A stretch of DNA of 64,000 nt from Sycobia sp. Sy_11 (GCA_018907035.1 JACCIC010000048.1:1581001-1645000); one strand, 5' to 3'. Shown: positions 11,461-23,944, numbered from the stretch's first letter. The notes: generated from the sequence alone by a model not told the origin. A program made the numbers and translations.

Positions 11461-13120
11461 TAAAATGCCTTCTTTCTATGATTCTTCATAATAAATTACA
11501 TGTTTACGGCTTAAAAATGTTTATTATTTCTACCAATGTTAAATTCTGTTAAAAATTCAAAATATTATTTTATTAAGATAGTTGAATATAATTTTTCATG
11601 ATTTTTAATGTATCGCGAATAATATTTAAATGAATAAACACAGAACAGAAATTCTTAGCTTGACATTCATTATAATTATAACAGTTTTGTGTGGTATTTT
11701 ATGTTTACATTAATAAATCATTTTTTTATATCTTATATAGCAGAGAATGAAGAAAATCAGTTGAGAAAAATCAATGTGCCAAATAAAATCACAGACTTCG
11801 AAAGAAATTTTTCGACAGCGTAATTTTTATTTAAGATGTCGAAAATTAAATAACACACTTAAGAAAAGGTTTGAAATATCTTGAAATTTGAAATCATCAA
11901 GGGAATAAAATCTAAAAAGGATAGTATAAAGAGCTTCATTATTTATTTAATTTAGTAGAATATTAAAAATAGAAATTTATAGTTTAAATCAACATATAGA
12001 AAGAGATTCATATTCATTTGACGGTCTCTTATTATACTATTTTAATCTAGCTGCAACAAGACTTAATGTACACATCATGAAACAATTCAATGTAACATTC
12101 TATAAATGATGCATAATGTTTTAAAGAAATTTATATTGTAAAGAAACATGCATTGTAATTGAAATAAATTTTACATATTTACTTTTGACGCATTCTCAAA
12201 TTTATCTTGAATTAAGAGATTTGAGCATAATTTTTGACATGAGTCTGGTTATATAAAAAGAGATACTTTGCTGCACCAATCATGGTTTGATATTTGTTAA
12301 TGTAGGTACGTTATTTTATTTAAATATCATCACATGATACGTGCTTCTTGCATTTTCTTATTTATTATGCTTAAGTATATATACAGATTATATCATGCGA
12401 AGTGCGTTACAAAGTTAGAGCCTAAACAGAAAGGTCTATGCTCGAAAAGGCTAGAGAAGTAATTGCCGCTATCTCAACTCTCGTTTTCCGCGTATCACGG
12501 ATCGTGCCAATGGCATAGAGTGAACGAGCTGCGCTACTCGGCGTCGAGAGGTCAATGTCTGAGCAGTACGATAAGAAAAATAAAACTTTTTCTCCTTTTC
12601 AAGCATAGGACTTGACAATCGATGGACGTAAAGAGAGATGTTGGCCATAAGAAGAAGTTCACGGCCCAGATGAGGTCAAGCGCAAAAACAACAAAGTACT
12701 AACCTCGGTGGTACAGTCTAGGAGTGACAGTCACCGTCTAAATTATGATAATCCTTCCTTCCTAATGATTTGTTCAAGGGCGATTCAAGTTCATGACTGA
12801 AAAATGTAGACATCGACATATGGGTTGCATGGGCATCGACAGAATATTGCCAATTCGATTATAGTTTTTAACGATATTGTTTAATTTTAAGAAACATTTT
12901 TAAATACGTAGTAACTGTATGAGAGTTATTATCGTTAAAAGCAAATTTTACTGGAGTCCATCGTACCAAACTTGGAAACTCTGGCATCTAGTACGAAAAT
13001 AGTAAATCCAATTCAAATAATAAGGTGACTGCAAATATCGAGGGATACGTATGTATTATCGATTATCAATTTTTTATTTTGTATCGGTATAGGTGTATTC
13101 ACGACTTTAGCTCTATAGCA
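11461..13120. other. AT-rich stretch with a short GC-balanced patch, no gene seen
   Basis: Mostly AT-rich with stops in all frames. A less AT-rich patch at about 12410-12760 has no open frame or motif that I recognise; it could be an eroded element. Confidence 0.5.
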
Positions 13121-13179
13121 TTATTGGTTTGTTTGTGATAGTTGTATTATAAAGTTATAAGTGTTTCGTATGCCCGGCG

Positions 13180-14345
13180 ATTTTCTTTTATCAAAAAAAT
13201 GGATCAAAGAGTTTGCATTAAATTTTGTGTCAAAAATGGAATTCGTTGCTCTAAAACTCTTGAAATGTTGACCGTTGCATACGCTGAGTCTACTTTGAGT
13301 AAATAGAATGTGTATAAAATGGTACAAGCTATTCCAAGAAGGCCGAGAGGATGTTGAAGATGAATTTCGCCCTGGACGTCCTATCACGTCAACAACAGAT
13401 GTTTGATTAGTTGAGGCCTACGATGGCTCGATCGATAGAGCGAAGGACTAGTAACTTGGTGATCCGAGTTTAAATCTCGTTCTCGGCCGATTGACACAGG
13501 CACCGCTGTAATAATTTACATGTGCTTTGTTTACAAACACATCGTAGACCTCCGTCGCTGATTAGCACCGATATATGGAAGCATAAATAGAGTGACGTTA
13601 AATAACATAAAAAAACAACAGATGAAAATATTCTAGCAGTGAAATATATTGTCTTGAAAAATCATCGAATTGTTATCAGAGAAGTTGCTAAAGCTGTTGG
13701 TATATCGGTTAGCTCATGTCATGCTATTTTTTAAGATGTTTTGGGTATGAGATGCGTGTCAGTGATGATGACCATAGCTCAGCATATGTTGATTGAACTC
13801 AATAATGATAGTGATTTTTTTCAACGGCTTGTAGCTGGTGATGAGTCGTGGGAATATGGTTATAATGTCGAAACAAAAGCCCAATCGTCCCAATGGAAGA
13901 GCCCAGAAGAACCAAAACCGAAGAAAGCATCATAAGTTCGATCAAATGTCAAGGTTTTGCTCACTGTCTCCATTAATTACCATGGCATAGTACATCAGAA
14001 ATTTTTACCACAAGGTGGTAAGGTCAATAATGAGTACCACCTTGAAGTTGTGTGTCGTTTGCGAGAGGCGATACGCAAAAAATATTCGAATTATGGGAAA
14101 ATTATTTGTGGCTTTTGCATCACGATAATGTACCTGCTCATTCATCGTTGCTTACGAGAAATTTTTTGGCCAAAACCAACACCACTGTCATGCCTTAGCC
14201 TCCATATTCACCAGATTTGGTATGCAGTGATTTTTTGCTTTTCCCAAAATTGAGAAGACCCATTAGAGGAAATCGATTTACAATGTTACAGGAGATAAAA
14301 ACTGCCTTGAACTGCTTCAAAAAAATAATTGAATACACCTCGTAT
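13180..14345 (+). mobile_element. Mariner-like element 2 (Mos1-like transposase), interrupted by a SINE
   Basis: A decayed DD34D mariner. The transposase starts MDQRVCIKFCVKNGIRCSK (13179), the standard N-terminus of the mauritiana/SETMAR-type group, and continues through EGREDVEDEFRPGRP to TSTTD. A SINE then interrupts it (13402-13613), after which it resumes with IVIREVAKAVGISVSSCHAIF. Catalytic blocks are LVAGDESWEYGY (first Asp, about 13835), HHDNVPAHSS (second Asp, about 14120, reached by a frameshift) and PPYSPDLVCSDF (third Asp, about 14200). Stops at 13306-13308, 13732-13734 and 13933-13935 inactivate it. The C-terminus and right terminal repeat are lost near 14345, where another mariner fragment begins in the opposite orientation. 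Confidence 0.85.
13402..13613 (+). mobile_element. tRNA-derived SINE with 11-bp target-site duplication
   Basis: A 0.2-kb insertion within the mariner 2 transposase. It is flanked by direct repeats AACAACAGATG at 13391-13401 and 13614-13624, so both ends are defined. The 5' part (about 13415-13495) is tRNA-like: GGCCTACGATGGCTCGATCG resembles an A box within a D-arm, GATCCGAGTTTAAATCTCG resembles a B box within a T-arm, and the part closes with CTCGGCC, which pairs with the starting GGCC. The unrelated body ends CGTCGCTGATTAGCACCG, then GCATAAATAGAGTGACGTTAAATAA and an A-rich tail. An internal RNA polymerase III promoter is therefore likely. The body end recurs at 25125. Confidence 0.8.
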
Positions 14346-14389
14346 AGATACATACATAGGAATTGGCAAAGTCCTGTTTCGGAATGACT

Positions 14390-14960
14390 TCTAAAGCTCA
14401 CATTGATTCGGCTTTTTCTCCAAAACGGTAACTTCGGAGCGGTCTTGTAAGTTTGTTGAATAGCCAGAACTTATACGAAGTCAAATCAGGAGAATAAGAA
14501 GGTTGCGAAAGGATGTCCCAATAATTGTTCGCGAAATATAACATTAACGCATTATAGTGGTGCAAAACTTGAGAGTTGTTTTCTCATAGTTTCTAGTGTA
14601 TTTTAGCAACAGCTTCATGCAAAAGATGCACAACACTAACATAATATTCCTTGTTAATAGATGAGACCATTGAAAGCTATTCAGAATGAACTACACGGCG
14701 ATAATCGAAGAAAACTGTTAACATAATATTGATTTTGGGTGAATTTAGAACGGCTTTTTAGTCTTGACTCAGCTGAGGTCCTATATTCGCTCAATTGATC
14801 AGTTGATTCGGGATCATAAGTACAGATGCATGTCTTATCTACCGTAGTGTTGCGTTTTATCACCGGCTGATAGTCTGCAATTAACTCTTCGCAAATGTTA
14901 ATGTGACGCTCCTTCTTAAAAAAAATTAATTTTTAGCGCATCTCAAACTGAAGCATCTTT
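14390..14960 (-). mobile_element. Mariner-like element 3, transposase fragment
   Basis: On the - strand the pieces read KRNTTVDKTCICTYDPES (14863-14800), then MVSSINKEYYVSVVHLLHEAV (about 14670), HHYNALML and QPSYSPDLTSYKFWLFNKLTRPLRSY (about 14530-14430). These are the first, second and third catalytic blocks of a mariner transposase in order. The residue after the first Asp is Lys where Glu is usual, and the second Asp is Tyr, so it is dead. Stops interrupt all parts. It abuts mariner 2 tail to tail. Confidence 0.65.
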
Positions 14961-15451
14961 CAAACACTAATCAGTGTTTTTATGTGTAGTTTGACATAGA
15001 TGTTACTAACAGTACCATCAAATTCCAGGAAAAAAGTTTTACCGAATGGAAAATCCGTACAATTTAAAATTGAAATTTATCTTTCCGCAACTGCGCTCCC
15101 TGATTAGTCATTCAAAATTATAAATTCTTACTTTATTATACATTATATATATATATATATTGAGAGCATCTTTTTGCTTACCAGCTTCGTGAAACTAGTA
15201 GCACTGTGTATAAAAGATAACATAAAACATGAATGTTTCAAACATATTATTCATTTGCTTTTTTCATGCTGTGTAATAAAACTGATTTATTGGATAAATA
15301 ATTTACTTGAAAACAGCATTTTTTCTACATTAATAATTTCTTTATCGGATGAAAAGGGACCCTTGATCAGTGGGACTATAGGCACTGCACTCATGGACCC
15401 CTATACAAAAATGACCCTGTATTACAGTTTTCGGACGACCATACTATTTAA

Positions 15452-16275
15452 GAGGTGTGTTCAAAAAGTAACGAGAATTTTTTAATTTCGTAGGTTTGGA
15501 GCGTCCACTTGTATAAAAATTTTTTTTATTATCTTAATACGCATACACCAGAAGTACGATAAAATTTCCAGCAATATTCATTGCTTACTTTTTAATTGGT
15601 AGCTGCTAACGTTAGACGTGTTTTTTGAGTTCGGTGATTTTCGTTTGTCGAGTCTTTTTCAGTCTTGGCGATCCAGAATGCGACCACTGGGAAGATCAAG
15701 CCTTAGTTTCGACATTATATCCGTAAACCCATGTTTCGTGACCTATTATAACTTGTTTTAGTAGCTCTGCATCGTTATTAACTTTACTTAGCGATTCCAG
15801 GGCAACTTCCATTCGTCGCTGTTTTTGTTCGAAATTCAACAATTTTGGAACAATATTTTCTGCCACACGTTTCATATCCAAAACATCCGAAAAAATTTCA
15901 TGGCATGAGGCAAATGATATGCCAACATTATTAGCGACTTCTCTGATTGTGATTCAGTGATCGTTCATAACCATTTCTTTCACTTTTTGCACGTTTTCAT
16001 CGGTTGTTGATGGGCTTGGGCGTCCAGGTCGTTCGTCATCTTCAACATTTTCGCGGCCATCTTCGAAACGCTTATACCACTCGTAAATCCTTGCTTTACT
16101 CATAGCAGACTCACCACATGTCTTTGTTAATATTTTACAAACTTTACTAAACTTTATTTCATTATTTACGCAAAATTTAATACAAATTCTTTACTCGCCT
16201 TGATTCATAGGATGGCACTATCATTAAAATTTGATGGATAAGTATCAACTGTAATTAGGTTTTTCAGACACCAGG
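15452..16275 (-). mobile_element. Mariner-like element 4, internally deleted
   Basis: The right end (low coordinate) has a clear terminal repeat GAGGTGTGTTCAAAAAGTAACG at 15452-15473. The partner at about 16257-16275 is weaker (reverse of TTTTTCAGACACC). On the - strand the transposase reads ICIKFCVNN (about 16190), SKARIYEWYKRFEDGREN, DDERPGRPSPSTTDENVQK, then DMKRVAENIVPKLLNFEQKQRR and VIIGHETWVYGYNVETKA (15881-15696). The first catalytic Asp is His. After NVETKA almost the whole catalytic half is deleted, and sequence passes straight to the terminal region. Non-autonomous and inactive. Confidence 0.75.
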
Positions 16276-17599
16276 CACGTTAATGGATGTTGCTATTTTG
16301 TGTGTATACAGAATAAGTAAGAGTGAATAAGAATAAGTTTTCTTTGCGATGGGATATATTTCACGGTCTGACTTATTTGCGCTTATGTCCACAGCTGGAC
16401 AAGGGGTCTAGTCTAGTTTTTTGTCAAATTTTCCAATCCCTAAGTGGTCAGACGGTCCTTATAGATCAAAAATGGTCTCCAAACTCTGTTTTGACTAGCT
16501 GAACAGTTAAAATAGCTTATGCTAACTTCTGCTGTCCTCGAAGAGCTTGAGAGAATTTAATAAAATTAATTACGAAATCCCTTAAGATTTAAGATTTAGA
16601 ACATGCATCAATATGCAAAAACATTTAAGAAAAATAATACGTTAGCGAGGTGACAATGAAGGGTATTAACGCCCTTAAGCACATAGGATTTAGAGTCAAA
16701 ACATAGTGCGGAAGTGACGAGCCATAGAGTCTCTAATTTAAGAAATGGTTTACACAATCGGCCCTTTTTAGGGTCACAGTGATACGTAAGTCCGACCAAC
16801 AACCTCCTTACGCTACGTATCGAGTTATGCTTATTTTACTGGTATTCGGCTAAACCTGAGAATACCTTTACAATGGTATAACTCGGTCAAAGCACAATCT
16901 TTCATTTTAAAATACGTGTTAGAAAATATACGTTTACATGGTTGTTGTCGCATTTTAAAAGAAAAGTGTGGGAAATCCAGGTAAACGTGAAAAATATTAA
17001 GTTTTTTAAGAAAAAAAGATTGACCCGCTTGATTAATACATATCAATGTGTCATTATCTCGAAACTATTAATCATTTTTTACTGAAAGTACACATAATTC
17101 CCTATAATAAAAAATTAACTCAATACAATCTAAATAGATCGAATAACTGGATAGCTCGATAATTTATAAAATGGCAATTTTTTGATGATAAATTTTGTTG
17201 CAATAATTTTGATGTACAATTTATATACCGTCGTTGCATTCAAATTTTCAGAGTTATTTAAAAGTTTGAAATTCATTTAAAGAGCCCACAAAATTAATGA
17301 TAGACTGAAAAAATTTGACTTCATTATCTATACGTTTTCATTATTCATACATTTTTTCACATTTTTCAAATTGGTTGAAAACGTTAAATATCTGTTTGTG
17401 CCCTATGTTTTTAGTCACTGCACGGCATGAGATTTATAGCTTTTACATATTCTTTGCAATTATGAGTAGTGAAGCAAAAGACATACTCACGAGAGCGGTT
17501 CAGTAAGTACCCGTGTTTGAAGACAGAGGACGTTCCTTAGGGAAGCTGGTGTTCTTATCGTGCGCGGCCATGGATCAAAGACGCCAAAACAATTTTCAA
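16276..17599. other. No gene seen
   Basis: AT-rich sequence with short unconnected open frames. Nothing recognised. A few less AT-rich bases at 16360-16560 carry no motif I can name. Confidence 0.5.
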
Positions 17600-18640
17600 A
17601 CTTATTGATCGGTTAGTTTAGATTTGACAGCTATTCGACTAAGACGTGTTTCATGATTTTTGCTAAGATGGAAAAAGAACAAAGTAAATAAAAGCAAAGT
17701 TTGACGCTATTTATGGGGATATGTTGTCATCTATGACCACAGTTAGATATTGGTTCAATGAATTTAAATGTGGGCGAACATCTGCTTTTGATGAGGAACG
17801 ACCAGGACGCCTGGCAGACGTGGTTACGGAGGAAATCGTTGAAAAAGTTCACGACATGGTTCTCGCTGATCGACGAACAAAAATGCGTAAAGTAGCAGAG
17901 GTCATAGGTATATCGACCGAAATAGCAATAATTATTTTATATGATACGTTGGCTATGAAAAAATTGTCGGCCTGATAGGGGCCGCGATTTCTCACTGTAG
18001 AAAACAAACGGAAGCAGTTGTTAACTTCGCAGCAGTGTTTGGAATAATTTAAGTGAGATCCGAAAGACTTTTTGCGTCGAGTTGCGACCGCGATTTATCA
18101 TTACACACCAGAAAATCAGCAAAACTCAAAATAATGGATTTCTCGCGGTGAATCTACTCCAAAGAAGGCGAAGACGGTCCCATCGACCGGAAAGGTCATG
18201 GTGACGATTTTTTGGGATTGTACTTTTTAGAAAAAGGAAGAACAATCACTGGACAATACTACAGTAAGTTATTGGATCGCTTCGACAAAAAATTGAAGAA
18301 CATACGTTTACATTTGTTGAAAAAAGGCGTTGTTTCATCACGCTAAAGCATCAGCACATTCATCTCCAGTTGTCACCACCAAACTGCATGAATTGCGTTA
18401 TCCGTTGCTGCCACACCCTCCGTATCCACCCGATCTAGTTCACTGCGACTTCTTCTTGTTTTTTTTCATGGTTCGCGGGAAAAAATTGTGCTCAAACGAG
18501 GAATGCATCGCTGAGACAGAGGCTTATTTTGGAGAGTTCAAAAAATCCTTTTTTGGAGGAGTTATAAAAATGGGCAGAACTTTGGAAGACGTGTATCTTT
18601 CTAAAAAGGAAATATGAAAAAATAAAAAAAATTTTTTGAA
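17600..18640 (+). mobile_element. Mariner-like element 5 (irritans-type), frameshifted
   Basis: The 5' leader TTTGACAGCTATTCGACTAAG precedes a start MEKEQSK (17668) that runs into a stop. After a frameshift the DNA-binding part reads FNEFKCGRTSAFDEERPGRL and then KVHDMVLADRRTKMRKVAEVIGIS (17721-17940). The catalytic half is eroded: YHYTPENQQNSK (about 18093), KAKTVPSTGKVMVTIFWD (about 18167-18220), ALFHHAKASAHSS (18325, where the second catalytic Asp of HHDNA is missing) and PHPPYPPDLVHCDFFLF (18410-18470, third Asp kept). The stop after KKEI at 18615-18617 and the A/T-rich tail resemble a normal mariner C-terminus, but the right terminal repeat is not clear. Confidence 0.75.
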
Positions 18641-18687
18641 ACAATGGTGTCTTCATTTCTGCTACATCGAGTGGGGACCGAGTCGGT

Positions 18688-19245
18688 TGTTGGAAAATTA
18701 TATAAGGCGTTAGGAAACGAGAAAAATAAGAGGCGCGACGCGTTTCGCGATGGTACGGGACGGCAGATGTTCAAACACATTGCTGTACTTCATATTGTCG
18801 AGCTAGCGGGCAAGTGTATTAAGTTAACGGTAGGATTAGTAAGTAAGTCCGGAGGGAGGCATGGAATCAGGTGTCATCAGGTCCTACAAAGTGCAAGACG
18901 GGCGAATCTCCTCTGGATCGGGGCGCTACCCGGGCAGTTTCCTAGTACTAGGGGTTGATGTCGCCTTGTCGATCGTAAGTTTGAACGCGTGTCCACGGTC
19001 GTTAGCAGGATACCTCAAGCAGGAGACTCCCGTCCATATCTCTTCTTTTAATTAGCGTTAAGTAGAGTATGAGGGCGTAGGTTAGTTACGCGAAAACGAA
19101 CGGCGCGTGAGACTCGAGCGCGACGACAAAGCACATACATTGGCTTTGTATGAAGGCTACTGATGTATAGACTACCGACCAGTTGCTGAATAAACCTTCC
19201 TGTTAATATAATATAAATGGCATATTCATTGAAGATACAGTCTCC
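18688..19245 (+). repeat. LTR-like block, possible solo LTR
   Basis: A less AT-rich block that starts TGTTGGAAAATTATATAAGG just after mariner 5 and includes CTGAATAAACC (a polyadenylation-type AATAAA) near 19190. It ends somewhere near CTCCAATCCTACA. TG...CA ends and a polyadenylation signal near the 3' side are LTR-like. No target-site duplication was found and no second copy exists here, so this is a weak call. A 135-residue open frame on the - strand (19455-19048) matches nothing I know and is probably chance. Confidence 0.3.
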
Positions 19246-20150
19246 AATCCTACAAATATCCTTACAGCTAGCCGAGGCCATTTGAGAGAGTGCTAGACAG
19301 AACTCACAAGGAAAAAGAGTTAAGATCCCTACGCGAAAGCATATAGCCAGGATATTTAAAGTAAGGAATAGATTCAGTTGGCAGTCTGGAGCTTTGCAGT
19401 GGGTTACCATCTGCCTGTCGCCAGGCCCCAATGAGAAGAGCGTCACAAATGGCATCCAACCATCTAAGTATGCCGGCTTTGAATGTGTCTTTTAATTATT
19501 ATTTACAGGTCATAATTTTATTATCGAGTCTTCTTACCGTTCTCGCTTAATGATTCGTATATTAGTTTTAAATTATTAATTTACAAGCAATAAAATAGAT
19601 AGCTTAAAATTTGAAAATCGTAATAATATCGAACTAAGTACTTATTATGTGATAGAAAAAGAATAGATTGCCAGCGTTTCCTCAATTAAATTAAGTTTTC
19701 GGAATAATTAAGCGCAAATAGGTATAATCGAAAATAATCTAATAAACAATGTGCAAAATATAATAATATATACGTATACCAAAAATCAGGTCTATATATA
19801 TACGTACACCAACATAAATTGTTGAAAGCCTTTTTTTTCTTCTCTCCCTTCGTCTCCTTTTCCATAAAGATAGTACTCCTACACGTCATTTCCTCCCTTG
19901 CCTCACGATATCAGTACCAACCCTTTCCGTTTGAAAATGTATTTATTTCTTACATTTAGGAATTTAATTCTTTTTGATATAAGAACTATAGATTCATTGT
20001 TAAAATATTATATTTAATCTATAAATATTTAACTACATCAGATTACAATAAATGTTAGACTCACTATAATATAATACTTTCATCGCTCGCGAATAAAATA
20101 CTATTAATTAAGCACTGATAGACCTTTACACTACAAAATAGCAACCGAAG
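19246..20150. other. No gene seen
   Basis: AT-rich DNA with no supported coding region. Confidence 0.5.
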
Positions 20151-20826
20151 CCTCTATAATCGAAAAAAGTTTAACATTATGCTTAGCAGAAATGGAAAGA
20201 GAATTATTATGTAGAGGCCATAGTGGCGCAGGTAATTTAAAAGAGTTACAAAATCAATTAGCGGAATATATTTGTTCGAAGAAAACAACTTAAATATAAA
20301 AAAACCGTCCGACAAAGATTAGATGATAATGCAAAGATAGCTACGTTAGAACATTACAAAGTGAGTGTAATAGTACATACAGATTTTTTTGGACTTCATG
20401 AAAGTCCTGCCCTTTTTAAGCAACATTCTAGATAAATTAATCTTCTTTAATAGATCTTTTTGGAAAATTTTTTTTTATTTTATTATTCGATAGCAATTGA
20501 GCTTGATGTTGATAAAAAAAGCCAAAAAGTTCAAAAGTTCGCTATTTTGTTTTTTTCTTTAAAAATCAAATATCTTAGGTTATGCAATAGAAAAAACTAT
20601 AAGTTTTAAGATTCTATTTGGTTTTTTGATTTCAGATGATCTGTTGGTGAGATATCGTGTCGACAGTTAAACAAATGACCAATTTACAGTTGGAAATTTT
20701 GTCAAAAAAAAATCTTCGGAATGTGTATTTTAATTATATAAAAAGTTTGAACAATAAATATTATTTTTTGTATGAAATAAAAAGTTAAATAAATGGGGTA
20801 AATCCACCGCAAACCGGTCTTAAGAG

Positions 20827-21410
20827 AGGCAAGATATATTTCAACCATCGATATGAGTCAAGCTTTTCTTCAGTGTCCTTTAGAAAATAGTAGTAAAATT
20901 ACCGCGTACACATTACCAAGAAAAGGATTATACCAATACAAACGTCTACAATACAGATTAGGCTCGTTACCGGCAGTATTACAACATTTAATGGACACTC
21001 TATTTGGACCCGTTATGCATCCAAATGTATTTGCGTTCATAGGTGATATAATAATATCCACCAAAACCTTTTACGACCATTTAAACTATTTCACTATTAT
21101 CTTAATTAAAACTCAAGTAATTAATAACAAACAAGACGTTATAGCTAATGCAAGTCGCGCAATGTCTGATACAGAGAAAAACTATACAACCACTGAGTTA
21201 AGATTGTTTCGCAGTAAGGTAATTCTGCGTATATATTGAGAAAACACATTTTATAGTAATAACAGATCACAGTAGCCTATAATGGTTACAAACTCATAAA
21301 AACCCTAAAGGTCGACTAGCTAGATGGGACATGTAATTATTGGGATACGACGTAAAAATATATACCGAAACGGAGCAACGCATCACGTACCAGATGCACT
21401 ATGCAAATTG
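20827..21410 (+). pseudogene. Gypsy reverse transcriptase/RNase H fragment
   Basis: The frame 20827-21239 reads ARYISTIDMSQAFLQCPL, then ITAYTLPRKGLYQYKRLQY, then VFAFIGDIII. These are the motif A to motif C blocks of Gypsy RT, with the catalytic Y-x-D-D changed to FIGD. After HLNYF it jumps by deletion to ASRAMSDTEKNYTTTE, the RNase H entry. After a frame break ITDHSSL (about 21262) and NPKGRLARW (about 21301-21327) complete the RNase H and connection blocks. It has lost polymerase function. Confidence 0.7.
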
Positions 21411-21589
21411 ACGAAATATCACCGGAAATATTAACGATACTAAATAGCAATAGTAACGACTTGTACACAGAAAGAATAAATAAAATAATAAAAGAACCAA
21501 AAAAGTATAAAGACTGGTACACTATAAACAACAAACTATAAACAGGAAGAGAACTCAATTAATAACGCAATAATACAAGATTCTAGTGA

Positions 21590-22560
21590 ATGCAAACTAG
21601 TCATACCGGATAATGAACAAGAAATAATTTTATTCGAAGCGTATAAAGATTCTCAAGCTGGACACTCAGTAATAGAAAAAACACATGCGTGTATAACAAA
21701 CAACTACTACTAGCCTGGAGTATTCAAAGGCATTGTAAAATATATAAAAACGTACGAAATTTGTCAAAAAATGAAAGCAGGTTAAATATGTTCTTCGGGT
21801 CTTTTTGGGCACACGATTATCGAACATCTTTGGAGCGTTATAACAGTAGATACTATAGGACGTTTTCCTAAGAGTAAGAACGGCATGCAATATTTAATAG
21901 TTATACAAGAACTTATTATTAAGTGGGTCGAAATCGGCACTGAATTCATAAATACAACAATAAAATTCTACTTAATTAATAATAAAATACAGCACTCCAC
22001 GACAACATGACCGAAAAGCTAAACTTATAAGAAGAGTCAACATAACACCAAAAAACATGATTCACGCATTCATCGGTAAATACCAAAGAAAGTCGGATAC
22101 CAATTTCTATGATTTCCATTTTGCATATTGCATAGGTAAACACCCCACCACATAATACAGATCCCCATTCCACAAGTTCAGCAGAGAAACACTAGCCCTT
22201 ACATGCTTCAAAAGAAACATTGATTCAGAATCAAAACTGATACCATAAAATGAAGATGAATGGGTCAAAACACTCATAACACTACTACACGCGATAAGAG
22301 ACGAAATCATTTATAATAGAAACGGCACACAATAGATAAGCGATATATTACAATAAATGCCATAAAAATGAAAGCTTTGGACTTCAGGTTAAGGTTTTAC
22401 TTAGAAATATAGTTCTATCAGGTGGATCAGAAAGTGTTTCAGCAAAATTAACACATAAATTTAAAGGGCTATACAGAATATCCAAAGTAACTACACCATT
22501 AATTTATGATATCAAACTATATAATTTAATGAATGATGAAAAAAAAACTATGAAAATATA
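21590..22560 (+). pseudogene. Gypsy integrase remnant
   Basis: Scattered frames encode YKDSQAGHSVIEKTHA (21639), then CQKMKAG (zinc-binding region, about 21763-21783), DTIGRFPKSKNGMQYLIVIQE (about 21852, first catalytic block), NMIHAFIGK (about 22060), FYDFHFAYCIG and SAKLTHKFKGLYRIS (about 22441-22485, the post-integrase GPY-type region). The second catalytic block is missing. The ordered blocks support an eroded Gypsy integrase; no single open frame survives. Confidence 0.55.
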
Positions 22561-22679
22561 TCATTTAATGTACACGTGTCTGATCTAAAGTGTTACTCAT
22601 AACCCTAAATCTTCCTAGGATACTATTGGATGATAAGGCTCTCGTATTATTGAACATAGGCTCTTGTCACCTCATCTAA

Positions 22680-23500
22680 AATCTCCGGCGGAAGGGCAAG
22701 CGGAAGCTACAGCAGGAAGCACGTCAATAAAAACAAACATGGATACACCAAGTAAGAAACCTTCGGCCCCGACCGATGAGTAAGTCGAAGAAACTATTTG
22801 GATGTACGAACCCCTTCGCCCATAAATAGAGGCGTTGGTAAAATTTATGGAGGAAAACTCGGGCGTATGAGAAGCTCTTAAAGAGACGAAAAGATGAATC
22901 ATACAGGTCGTAGAGTAACGACCCTGCTGTTTCCAAGGACCTCCGAGCATGGGGAAGAGCAGTAAACCACATCCGTCCATCACCGGTTCCGCTCATATAT
23001 TACGAACATGCCATGGGGACGAGCGTCGACGAGTCAACGCAAACTAATGTGGTACTACAAACCATAGTAAGGCCTACGGAAGCCAGCTCTAATAAATAAG
23101 AGATGGCGAGCCAGACCGAGCCAGTCCCGGTAGAGGAATTAAGAAAACGCACTCCAGCGGATCCAGATATCATGCATAAGAGGGCCAATAAGGCAACGGA
23201 GAACTTATAATCTGTACATCGCAACGACCGCAAGCCAATTATGTAGCTCTTTGCGGGTAGGAAGTATTGTATAAAGCGGCTGTATGGTATGAAGTAACTG
23301 TTCGGCAGATAGAGGTCTTCCGCGATTAGCGGTTTGCTACAATTGTGGCGATCCTTCGAACCGATACGGAACCTACTCAACACTGAGGCAAACCCGATTA
23401 TGTTGCCGATGCGGGCGATATGGGGTGTATATTAAAGAATACCTGCATTGCTCTGAAAAATGGGTACATGAGTACATACATACTCGACCGATAAATCTAG
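22680..23500 (+). pseudogene. Gag-like fragment with two decayed Cys-His knuckles
   Basis: A less AT-rich stretch with + frames such as EELRKRTPADPDIMHKRANKATENL (about 23138-23210). It ends with CYNCGDPSNRYGTYS (23335-23380) and CCRCGRYGVYIKEYLHC (23401-23450). Both Cys-rich blocks resemble the zinc knuckles of retroelement gag proteins, but positions expected to be His or Cys are Asn or Tyr. It sits downstream of the Gypsy pol, so it probably belongs to a separate element. Several frameshifts. Confidence 0.5.
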
Positions 23501-23943
23501 CTGATTCTGATAACTGAAAATAATCGTCTTCGGAAATAGGTGCAACGGTTTTTACTTTTTTTCTTTTAGATGTAAGCTGTAGTTTTTTATTGTAGTATAT
23601 AGAACGTTTCAAGAAATAATTAATGTATTTAAATAGAATTTTAACTGTTTAAATTATGACAACATTACTGATGAAAGACCTTGAAAAATATTATGTTTTG
23701 TTATCTTATACCTGTTTCAATTATTCATAGTTAATTAAAAATATTATTGTATTTATTTATAAAATAAATAATTTAATAAATAATATAATTTTATTGTTAT
23801 TTAAAATGATTTTAAAATTCGTCTAAATTTGAGTTTATATCGGAACTTTAATGTATGCAGAGTGCACATACTGCATGTAACTGGTGACTCCTGCAAGTGG
23901 CAAAAAATTACATTGGTTAATATAGAAGCTCGATTAAGACTTC

Positions 23944-23944
<1 letters not shown>

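Larger units (their letters stand above)
20150..22600 (+). mobile_element. Gypsy-type LTR retrotransposon remnant, AT-rich
   Basis: In + order there is a gag-like helix ERELLCRGHSGAGNLKELQNQL (about 20193-20258, reminiscent of a SAP-type start), then a reverse transcriptase fragment, an RNase H fragment and integrase fragments. No LTRs were identified. Large deletions separate the parts, and stops are frequent. The base composition is as AT-rich as the host, unlike the GC-rich Gypsy at 40-44.5 kb, which suggests an older insertion or a different lineage. Confidence 0.6.

Noticed and set aside
13121..13387. 88-residue - strand open frame
   Set aside because: Antisense to the mariner 2 transposase start.
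13415..13495. A functional tRNA gene
   Set aside because: The A-box and B-box-like words are there, but arm pairing is poor, no clear anticodon loop forms, and the segment is the head of a SINE with target-site duplications.
19048..19455. 135-residue - strand open frame as a gene
   Set aside because: No recognisable domain, hydrophobic stretches scattered without pattern, and it lies over an LTR-like block.
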